A DNA stretch of 7,454 nucleotides from Allopontixanthobacter sp034376665. Lineage in GTDB: Bacteria; Pseudomonadota; Alphaproteobacteria; Sphingomonadales; Sphingomonadaceae. Location: NCBI RefSeq assembly GCF_034376665.1, contig NZ_JAXMJI010000042.1, forward strand, positions 1-7,454. The letters run 5' to 3'. The translations under genes were made by a program, and so were the position numbers. The number at the start of each line of letters is the position of its first letter. Position 1 is the stretch's first letter. Below, piece after piece: positions 1-5,354 of the stretch. The notes beneath the pieces are model-generated. The model searched no databases. It was not told the origin of the DNA and saw nothing but the letters and a program-made list of their open reading frames with translations.

Positions 1-1757
1 GCGATGTGCTGTATGTCGGCAAGGCGCGGGCGCTCCGCAATCGGGTCGGCAATTACCTTCAGGTCGCCAATCTGACCAGCCGGTTGCAGCGCATGGTCAG
101 CCAGACTCGCGCGATGGAGATCGTCACCACCAACAGCGAGGCGGAAGCACTGCTGCTGGAAGCGCAGTTCATCAAGCGGTTTCGCCCGCCTTATAATGTG
201 CTGCTGCGCGACGACAAAAGCTTCCCCTTCATCCTGCTGCGAATGGATCATGAGTTCCCGCGGATCATGAAGCATCGCGGCGCACGTCGTGCCAAGGGCA
301 ATTACTATGGGCCGTTCGCCAGCGCGGGCAGCGTCAACATCACCATCAACGCGCTGCAGAAATTGTTCCTGCTAAGATCCTGTAGCGACAGCTTTTTCAG
401 CCGCCGTGACCGGCCGTGCCTGCTGTACCAGATCAAGCGGTGTTCGGCGCCCTGCGTGGGCCGCATCGACCAGGCGGCGTATGACGGGCTGGTGCAGGAA
501 GCGAAGGATTTCCTTGGCGGGAAAAGCTCTGCCGTGCAGTCGAAGATCGAGCGCCAGATGGCGGAAGCTGCGGAGAAGCTGGATTTCGAATCCGCGGCGA
601 TGCTGCGCGACCGGCTGCGCGCGGCGACTTTCATCCAGGGCAGCCAGGCGATCAACGCCAACGGGGTCGGCGATGCCGATGTCTTCGCGCTGGCGGAAAA
701 GGGAGGGCAGGTCGGCATCCAGGCGTTTTTCGTACGCGGCGGCCAGAATTGGGGCCACCGGGCGTTCTTTCCGGCGCATACGAAGGAAGTGGATGAAGCG
801 CATGTCCTGGCCAATGTTCTGGCGCAATTCTACGAGGAGGTCCCGCCACCGCGCACCATTCTGGTCGACCGCGAATTGCCCGATCAGGCGGTGATGGAGG
901 AGGCCTTCGCCGCCATTGCGGAGCACAGGGTAGAAATCTCGATCCCGCAGAGGGGTGACCGCCGCCGGCTGATGGAACAGGCACAGCGGAACGCGGCGGA
1001 AGCGCTGGAACGGCGCCTGGCGGAGAGCGGAACAAAGGCGAGAACACTGCGCGAACTCTCCGAATTTCTCGAATTGCCCGAAGTTCCGCAGCGGGTCGAG
1101 ATTTACGACAACAGCCATATCCAGGGTTCGAAGCCGGTCGGCGGGATGGTCGTCGCGGGCCCGGAAGGGTTCCTGAGGAACCAGTACCGCAAATTCAACA
1201 TCAAGACCGCACAGGGGAACGACGATTTCGGCATGATGCGCGAAGTCATGCAGCGCCGTTTCAGCCGTGCACAGATCGAAGATCCCGACCGCGCTGGCGG
1301 AATGTGGCCCGATCTGGTGCTGATCGACGGCGGCAAGGGCCACATGAGCGCGGTGCGCGACACGCTGGAGGAATTGGGGATCGAGGATGTTCCCTTGATT
1401 GCGATTGCCAAGGGCCCCGACCACGGGCGCGAAGGCCGCGAAGTGTTCCACTTCCCCGATGGTCGCGAGAAAACCCTGCCGACCAATTCGCCGGTGCTGT
1501 TCCAGCTCCAGCTATGGCGCGACGAGGTGCACCGCTATGCCATCGGCGCGCACCGCGCAAAACGCAGCCGCGCGATCACGGCGTCACCGCTGGATGAAAT
1601 TCCTGGCATTGGTCCGGCACGAAAGCGGGCGTTGCTGATGCATTTCGGGACCGCCAGCAAGGTGAGAGCGGCTTCATTCGAGGACCTGCGACGCGCGCCT
1701 GGCGTCAGCGACGCGGTAGCGCAGACGATCTACGATTATTACCACGCCGGGGCGTGA
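1..1757 (+). CDS. uvrC: UvrABC system protein C (excinuclease subunit C), 5'-truncated by window edge
   Basis: UvrC makes both incisions around a DNA lesion in nucleotide excision repair after UvrA2B hands over the damaged site. The frame is open from base 3; the GTG at 6 is an internal Val codon, so the true start lies upstream. The first ~30 or more residues, including the GIY half of the GIY-YIG motif, are missing. Counting from the codon at 6, LYVGKA is the YIG half of the 3'-incision nuclease. C126, C138, C146 and C150 have the 12/8/4 spacing of the E. coli UvrC [4Fe-4S] cysteines. A UvrB-binding UVR motif lies at ~175-210. The RNase H-like 5'-incision domain keeps D368 (IYDNSHIQG), D441 (LVLIDGGKGHM) and the HRYAIGAHR histidines 509/516. 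A tandem helix-hairpin-helix closes the protein at ~527-583 (IPGIGPARK, APGVSDAVAQ). It appears intact and functional apart from the cut end. Identification is very secure. Confidence 0.97.
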   Translation, partial: DVLYVGKARALRNRVGNYLQVANLTSRLQRMVSQTRAMEIVTTNSEAEALLLEAQFIKRFRPPYNVLLRDDKSFPFILLRMDHEFPRIMKHRGARRAKGNYYGPFASAGSVNITINALQKLFLLRSCSDSFFSRRDRPCLLYQIKRCSAPCVGRIDQAAYDGLVQEAKDFLGGKSSAVQSKIERQMAEAAEKLDFESAAMLRDRLRAATFIQGSQAINANGVGDADVFALAEKGGQVGIQAFFVRGGQNWGHRAFFPAHTKEVDEAHVLANVLAQFYEEVPPPRTILVDRELPDQAVMEEAFAAIAEHRVEISIPQRGDRRRLMEQAQRNAAEALERRLAESGTKARTLRELSEFLELPEVPQRVEIYDNSHIQGSKPVGGMVVAGPEGFLRNQYRKFNIKTAQGNDDFGMMREVMQRRFSRAQIEDPDRAGGMWPDLVLIDGGKGHMSAVRDTLEELGIEDVPLIAIAKGPDHGREGREVFHFPDGREKTLPTNSPVLFQLQLWRDEVHRYAIGAHRAKRSRAITASPLDEIPGIGPARKRALLMHFGTASKVRAASFEDLRRAPGVSDAVAQTIYDYYHAGA

Positions 1758-1817
1758 GGGTGGGAGCTCGAGCCTGCTCTAATCTCTCTCGGTGGTGGGG
1801 TATTTGCAACGCCAAAT

Positions 1818-1842
1818 GTAAACGGGAAATTTACCATATGGT
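1818..1842. repeat. Overlapping small inverted repeats between uvrC and the EAL gene
   Basis: GTAAA at 1818-1822 and TTTAC at 1830-1834 form a 5-bp dyad with a 7-base gap. It overlaps a perfect 10-bp palindrome, ACCATATGGT, at 1833-1842. The pair sits 20-60 bases ahead of the putative ribosome binding site of the EAL gene, so it could be an operator. Palindromes of this length are expected several times by chance in a window this size. No convincing -35/-10 pair was found nearby; TTGCAA at 1804-1809 is the best -35-like match but lacks a good -10. Confidence 0.25.
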
Positions 1843-1860
1843 TGTACGGCTAGCTCTGTG

Positions 1861-1867
1861 AGAGGAG
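1861..1867 (+). promoter_or_regulatory. Strong Shine-Dalgarno whose spacing points to an ATC codon at 1874
   Basis: AGAGGAG is the best ribosome binding sequence upstream of the EAL gene. It ends six bases before ATC at 1874 and 27 bases before the first conventional in-frame start, TTG at 1895. An in-frame TGA at 1859-1861 prevents a start further upstream. The site therefore either serves a rare ATC start or is not the functional signal. Confidence 0.5.
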
Positions 1868-1894
1868 CGACGCATCTACCATTTCGCGCATAAA

Positions 1895-4189
1895 TTGTTG
1901 GCCAAGGAAAGGTTTCGCCACGCGGCTTTCGCGGCAATTCTGGCGATTCTGGTTGGCGTCACAACAATATTGCGCCCGCTCGACATCGCTGCGTGGGCCC
2001 TCCAGTCGAAGATGTTCACCCATCAGGCCAGCGGCGAAATTGTATTTGTCGAGCTGGAAAACGACGCTTCAGCCAAGACAATGGTTGGAAATGGTGATCT
2101 GGCCAGATCACTGGAGTATCTGGACAAAGCTGGTGCGAACCGCATTTTCATTGATATTCCGCTCAAACGGCAGGGCGACGTCGGTAGCGATTTGCAGCTC
2201 AGGACGGTGTTGGAGGGGCTGGGGGACAGAGTCACCTTAACGGAAGCTGTGCGAAGCGATTTCCCCGACAGCCAAAGCGTTGACTCCAACGATCAGTATT
2301 ATTCCTCTGGAAGGAATGTCGTCAGCAATGACTATCAAACGGATTTCATCGGATACGTTTGGGAGCTACCTGCCGCAAACTATCGCGATCGCCGCAAGAT
2401 GGTCTCTCTGGCCTATGCGCTTGCTTCTGATGCTTCTGAGGATGCAGCGGTCTGTCCGGATTACACCATTGAAATGGCGTCGGTTCCGACAATTAATTCC
2501 AATCAAATTCGGATAAATGACCTATCTAGCGAAAGACGCTTTGCAGGCAAAACAGTCGTTTTGGGAGTTCGCGACAATTCTGCGCGAATGGTCAGGGCAC
2601 CGGAAGAAGGAATGATCGCATCCTCGATGATCCACATCATCGGAGCGGAAACCTTAATCCGGGGAGCCGGACAGAATCCACATTGGCTGGTTCTGTTGAG
2701 TGTGTTTGGTCTGGGTCTGGTTCTGGGTTCGCTCTACTTTGGTGACAAGCACTGGCGTCGGCGCTTTTATGTTCTTTGGAGCCTGACGCTGGTTGCGTGC
2801 TTCGTCGTTACTGCAAATCTTGGTATTCGCACGACTTTTTCTGATGCGACGGCAGCTGCGGTTATTTACGCTGCCTTCAGATTAGTCGCGAATTACAGAC
2901 GCCGTTATCTTTATCGCGATTCCCGGAGCAAGTTGCCCAACTTCGCCGCATTGCAGCGCGATCTCGATGATAATCACGACAGTGACGCCTGCGCCATAGG
3001 GGTAGCAAAAATCGCCCGCCTGGATGCGGTGTTTGCAACTCTGTCGCTGACAGAGCAGGCTCGCTACCTCCGTCAGATCGGTGCTCGCCTTACGCTCGGC
3101 GATACGGGCGAGACCATCTATTACGACGGCGGGAAGTACTTCGGATTCTTCCTTCGGAACATGTCGGCAGAGGACCTGCAAGAGCATCTTTCAGGTTTGC
3201 GGGCGGTCGTCTCGCAATCTATCACGATCGCAGAACGCCCGATTGACGTCTCCATGACTATCGGTGCAGACAATTGTATCGGCAAGTCTGTGGCTAGCCG
3301 GTTGAGCTCTGCCATCGCGGCTGCAGATCAGGCTCGCGAAGCCTATCAGCCGGTGTTCGTCATCTCGGATCTGGAAGCTGACAGTGACACCTGGGATCAT
3401 TCGTTGCAGGCCCGTCTGGAGACTGCGCTGTCCGAAGATAGAATTTCCATCAAACTCCAACCGCAGGTTGATTTCGAATCCGGTCTGATCATCGGTGCGG
3501 AGGCGCTTGCCCGGTGGGTCGACGAGGAACGGGGAGAAATTTCTCCCGAGCGCTTCATTGGTCAGTGCGAGCGGGTCGGTCGCCTGGATGATCTGACGAA
3601 GCGCATTTTGCTGAAGAGCCTTCGCGCGGCCAATTCGCTCAGAGGAGATGGGCACAATCCGATGATTTCGGTGAATGCTTCGGCAATCCAGTTTCTGGAT
3701 GACCGGATGACAGTGATGATCGGCGAAAGTCTGTCGCGAACCTCGATCGATCCGGCAAAATTGACAATCGAGGTAACCGAAACGGCTCGTATCGAAAATT
3801 TTGCAATCGCTCGCGATGTATTCGAAGAAATTAAAAGGAGCGGCGTCAGGTTTTCAATGGATGATTTCGGCGTGGCCAGCGCAAACCTCGACGTGATGCT
3901 GGAACTGCCGTTCGACGAAATAAAGATCGATCGTCAGTTCGTCAGCCGTATGACGACGTCCCGACGGGCACGAGCGATCGTCGCCAATGTCATTAGGTTA
4001 GCTAAGGACGCCGGGGTTGTGGTGGTTGCGGAGGGAATCGAAGATCGCGAATCGTACGAATTGTTAAGGGCGATGGGCTGCGACATCGGCCAGGGTTACT
4101 TGATTGCCCGCCCTCTGCCACTTGACGGATTTAAGGAAATTCTTGATTTACAAAGAGATATGCCCATTTTCTCGCAGAAACTTGGTTAA
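1895..4189 (+). CDS. Membrane CHASE2-GGDEF(degenerate)-EAL protein, predicted c-di-GMP phosphodiesterase
   Basis: This protein is predicted to sense a signal outside the inner membrane and hydrolyse c-di-GMP inside. Numbering is from TTG 1895 (764 aa). A membrane helix at ~9-27 leads to an extracytoplasmic CHASE2 domain at ~41-262 (FVELENDAS, AGANRIFIDIPL, FAGKTVVLGV, GAETLIRG). Three more helices follow at ~264-281, 291-308 and 316-333, as is usual after CHASE2. The GGDEF domain (~340-490) has GGKYF at 412-416 in place of GGDEF and no RxxD inhibitory site, so cyclase activity is not expected. The EAL domain (~505-750) keeps E536 (EAL), N594, E626, D656/D657, K677, E713 and Q733, so hydrolysis is chemically possible. 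Loop 6 reads DDFGVASANL instead of the usual DDFG(T/A)G(Y/F)SSL. The start is uncertain: TTG 1895 lacks a Shine-Dalgarno, whereas ATC 1874 has a good one and would add seven residues. Parts of the gene are clearly AT-richer than its neighbours (22 G/C in bases 2461-2520). There is no terminator before 4312. Confidence 0.92.
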   Translation: MLAKERFRHAAFAAILAILVGVTTILRPLDIAAWALQSKMFTHQASGEIVFVELENDASAKTMVGNGDLARSLEYLDKAGANRIFIDIPLKRQGDVGSDLQLRTVLEGLGDRVTLTEAVRSDFPDSQSVDSNDQYYSSGRNVVSNDYQTDFIGYVWELPAANYRDRRKMVSLAYALASDASEDAAVCPDYTIEMASVPTINSNQIRINDLSSERRFAGKTVVLGVRDNSARMVRAPEEGMIASSMIHIIGAETLIRGAGQNPHWLVLLSVFGLGLVLGSLYFGDKHWRRRFYVLWSLTLVACFVVTANLGIRTTFSDATAAAVIYAAFRLVANYRRRYLYRDSRSKLPNFAALQRDLDDNHDSDACAIGVAKIARLDAVFATLSLTEQARYLRQIGARLTLGDTGETIYYDGGKYFGFFLRNMSAEDLQEHLSGLRAVVSQSITIAERPIDVSMTIGADNCIGKSVASRLSSAIAAADQAREAYQPVFVISDLEADSDTWDHSLQARLETALSEDRISIKLQPQVDFESGLIIGAEALARWVDEERGEISPERFIGQCERVGRLDDLTKRILLKSLRAANSLRGDGHNPMISVNASAIQFLDDRMTVMIGESLSRTSIDPAKLTIEVTETARIENFAIARDVFEEIKRSGVRFSMDDFGVASANLDVMLELPFDEIKIDRQFVSRMTTSRRARAIVANVIRLAKDAGVVVVAEGIEDRESYELLRAMGCDIGQGYLIARPLPLDGFKEILDLQRDMPIFSQKLG

Positions 4190-4215
4190 CGGTTTACAAA
4201 CAAACAAGGTTAACG
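4184..4215. repeat. Two GGTTAACG direct repeats, 24 bases apart
   Basis: GGTTAACG occurs at 4184-4191, spanning the EAL stop codon, and again at 4208-4215. On the minus strand both read CGTTAACC. The TTAACC core resembles the half-site of CtrA, an alphaproteobacterial cell-cycle and motility regulator, but the full TTAA-N7-TTAA arrangement is absent at both copies. The second copy lies in the spacer of the putative mini-ORF promoter, so a bound protein could regulate it. Confidence 0.3.
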
Positions 4216-4221
4216 TAATCC
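4193..4221 (+). promoter_or_regulatory. Candidate sigma70-type promoter for the mini-ORF
   Basis: TTTACA at 4193-4198 (5 of 6 to TTGACA) is followed after 17 bases by TAATCC at 4216-4221, a weak -10. Transcription would start near 4228, giving a leader of ~24 bases before the ATG at 4252. The -35 match and spacing are good and the -10 is poor. Readthrough from the EAL gene is an alternative source of this transcript. Confidence 0.35.
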
Positions 4222-4243
4222 TGCTGTGTTTGGCACAACAGGA
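4219..4243 (+). promoter_or_regulatory. Imperfect dyad that pairs with the mini-ORF Shine-Dalgarno
   Basis: TCCTGCTGTG (4219-4228) is complementary to CACAACAGGA (4234-4243) with one C-A mismatch (4224/4238) and a five-base loop TTTGG. In RNA, TCCT at 4219-4222 would pair with AGGA of the Shine-Dalgarno (AGGAG, 4240-4244) and hide it. This can only happen if transcription begins upstream of ~4219, for example in an EAL-gene transcript. If transcription begins near 4228, the same dyad would instead be a DNA operator at the start site. Confidence 0.45.
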
Positions 4244-4244
4244 G
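4240..4244 (+). promoter_or_regulatory. Shine-Dalgarno of the 11-codon mini-ORF
   Basis: AGGAG lies seven bases before the ATG at 4252, close to ideal spacing. It is the main evidence that such a short ORF is translated. Confidence 0.6.
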
Positions 4245-4251
4245 TGATATT

Positions 4252-4287
4252 ATGTTTCGTTCTATTTGGGATTGGGTCTTTAACTAA
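4252..4287 (+). CDS. Putative 11-residue peptide MFRSIWDWVFN
   Basis: ATG at 4252 opens an 11-codon frame ending in TAA at 4285-4287. Support comes from context: an AGGAG ribosome binding site at ideal spacing, a possible promoter, a dyad over the Shine-Dalgarno, and a strong intrinsic terminator 25 bases after the stop. The peptide is aromatic-rich (F2, W6, W8, F10) with one basic and one acidic residue, and is too short to span a membrane. I do not recognise a family. It could be a bioactive micropeptide, a leader-type peptide (two Trp codons, W6 and W8, upstream of a terminator), or a chance ORF inside an sRNA. A leader controlling a downstream gene is ruled out here because the next gene, tesB, lies on the other strand. 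The peptide might be the last cistron of the EAL-gene transcript (62-base gap). Confidence 0.45.
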   Translation: MFRSIWDWVFN

Positions 4288-4296
4288 GATCCGCTG

Positions 4297-4312
4297 AAAT
4301 TTTACAAAATTT
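4297..4312. repeat. Perfect A/T-only inverted repeat before the terminator
   Basis: AAATTTT (4297-4303) and AAAATTT (4306-4312) are perfect reverse complements separated by AC. The last T is also the first base of the terminator stem. The unit could be a protein-binding palindrome. A two-base loop makes a full 7-bp RNA hairpin unlikely without opening the inner pair. Confidence 0.55.
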
Positions 4313-4338
4313 GGGCTCCTCTCGGGGCCCATTTTTTT
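4312..4338 (+). terminator. Rho-independent terminator
   Basis: TGGGCTCC (4312-4319) pairs with GGGGCCCA (4324-4331) around the tetraloop TCTC, giving eight pairs including one G-T. Seven consecutive T residues follow (4332-4338). It would end both the EAL-gene and mini-ORF transcripts. On the minus strand the hairpin is followed by AATTTTG, so it may also stop tesB readthrough weakly. Confidence 0.88.
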
Positions 4339-4376
4339 GTCTGCCTCACTCGCGCCGAAAATGCGGACGTCGCTGA

Positions 4377-4398
4377 GCTACTGCAATCCGACAGTAGC
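4377..4398 (-). terminator. Hairpin just downstream of tesB, possible terminator
   Basis: GCTACTG (4377-4383) and CAGTAGC (4392-4398) form a perfect 7-bp stem with an eight-base loop, starting five bases after the tesB stop codon. No T-run follows on the minus strand, so it is not a canonical intrinsic terminator. It may protect the 3' end or pause polymerase at a Rho-dependent end. Confidence 0.35.
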
Positions 4399-4403
4399 CA
4401 GGC

Positions 4404-5309
4404 TTACATCTTCCGCCGCCGAATAACGCCCTCCTGCGCCACGCTCGCCACCAGGGTCCCGTCGCGCGTCAGGATGCTCCCCCGATTGAAACCGCGTCCG
4501 CCGCCGCTCCAGGGGCTGTCGGTTACGTACAGCAGCCAGTCGTCCGCCCGCGCGGGCCGGTGGAACCAGATCGCATGGTCGAGGCTGGCGCCGCTCATTT
4601 CTCCGCGCATCCAGCTGAGCCCGTGCGGCAGCGCAGCGGTGCCCAGCAAAGTGTAATCGCTCGCATAGGCTATTACGGCGCGGTGGATGGCCGGATCGTC
4701 CGGAAGTGGGGCGGCGGCGCGGAACCAGCTGTGCGCGCGCGGCTCCCTGGCTTCGCTGTTCATCCAGTGCAAACGGTCGACCGTCCGCATTTCGATCGGG
4801 CGCGGGCGCAGGATCAGGGCGCGGTGTTCCGGTGTAAGGTTCGGCATCCCGGCGACCATCTGCGCGCGCTGATCCATGTCGGACTTGAGATCTTCCGGCT
4901 GGGCGACATCGGGCATGGCACAGGCCTGATGCTCCAACCCTTCTTCCGGGCGCTGGAAACTGGCGGTCAGGTTCAGGATCGGACGGCTGGTTCCGTTGTC
5001 GGCCTGGCTCGCGACAACCCGCCGGTTGGCGAAGCTGCGGCCATCGAAATCGCGGGCAATCGCGTAATCGATCGCCGGACCTTCTGTGCCTCCGCGCAGG
5101 AAATAGGCGTGCAGCGAATGGGCGACCATGCCCTCGGGCGCGGCGAGTTGGGCCGCCTGGAGTGCCTGGGCGATCACCTGGCCGCCAAACATACGGCCCA
5201 CGCCGCCCGGTTGCGGACGTCCGATATAGCTATCCGTGCTGGAGGCCTCGACCGTCAGCAACCGGACGAGATGGGCAACCAGCTGTTCGGGAGTAGGGGT
5301 TTGGCTCAT
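4404..5309 (-). CDS. tesB: Acyl-CoA thioesterase II
   Basis: TesB hydrolyses medium- and long-chain acyl-CoA to free acid and CoA in the cytoplasm, using a double-hotdog fold. Numbering from the longer frame (ATG 5321, 305 aa), the E. coli catalytic triad D204/T228/Q278 maps to D222 (YASDYTLL), S246 (ASLDHAIWFHRP) and Q296 (AQEGV). The spacings of 24 and 50 residues are identical, and Ser replaces Thr. Other family hallmarks are MFGGQVIAQAL near 44-54, SLHAYFLRGG near 69-78 and LTASFQ near 118-123. ATG 5309 is preferred because GGGAG lies just ahead of it, though only three bases away. ATG 5321 has no Shine-Dalgarno and would add MRER. The E. coli protein has 286 residues, so length is ordinary. 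The gene follows the JmjC oxygenase gene by 45 bases on the same strand and probably shares its transcript. Confidence 0.95.
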   Translation of the reverse strand: MSQTPTPEQLVAHLVRLLTVEASSTDSYIGRPQPGGVGRMFGGQVIAQALQAAQLAAPEGMVAHSLHAYFLRGGTEGPAIDYAIARDFDGRSFANRRVVASQADNGTSRPILNLTASFQRPEEGLEHQACAMPDVAQPEDLKSDMDQRAQMVAGMPNLTPEHRALILRPRPIEMRTVDRLHWMNSEAREPRAHSWFRAAAPLPDDPAIHRAVIAYASDYTLLGTAALPHGLSWMRGEMSGASLDHAIWFHRPARADDWLLYVTDSPWSGGGRGFNRGSILTRDGTLVASVAQEGVIRRRKM

Positions 5310-5354
5310 GCGCTCCCGCATTGCGGTGCAGCAGCCGTTTCGTCAACGCAGAGC

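Larger units (their letters stand above)
4228..4338 (+). ncRNA. Candidate small transcript (~110 nt) carrying the mini-ORF
   Basis: If the promoter at 4193-4221 is real, it and the intrinsic terminator at 4312-4338 bound a transcript of about 110 nt. The transcript contains a Shine-Dalgarno, the 11-codon ORF, an A/T hairpin and the terminator hairpin. This is the size and layout of a stand-alone bacterial sRNA or dual-function RNA. It matches no RNA family I can name. Both ends are inferred. Confidence 0.3.

Noticed and set aside
372..1451. 359-aa open frame on the minus strand inside uvrC
   Set aside because: It is fully antisense to a clearly conserved uvrC, shows no recognisable domain, and long antisense frames are normal in GC-rich coding DNA.
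1758..1800. Possible uvrC terminator around GAGC...GCTC
   Set aside because: Only a 4-bp stem could be built and no T-run follows; not supportable as an intrinsic terminator.
1838..1861. Seven-codon upstream ORF MVVRLAL in the same frame as the EAL gene, ending at TGA 1859
   Set aside because: No clear ribosome binding site. It could hint at a nonsense mutation near the EAL gene start, but the strong AGAGGAG after it argues for an independent downstream start.
4184..4215. Full CtrA site TTAA-N7-TTAA
   Set aside because: At neither box does a second TTAA fall at the required distance; only half-site resemblance remains.
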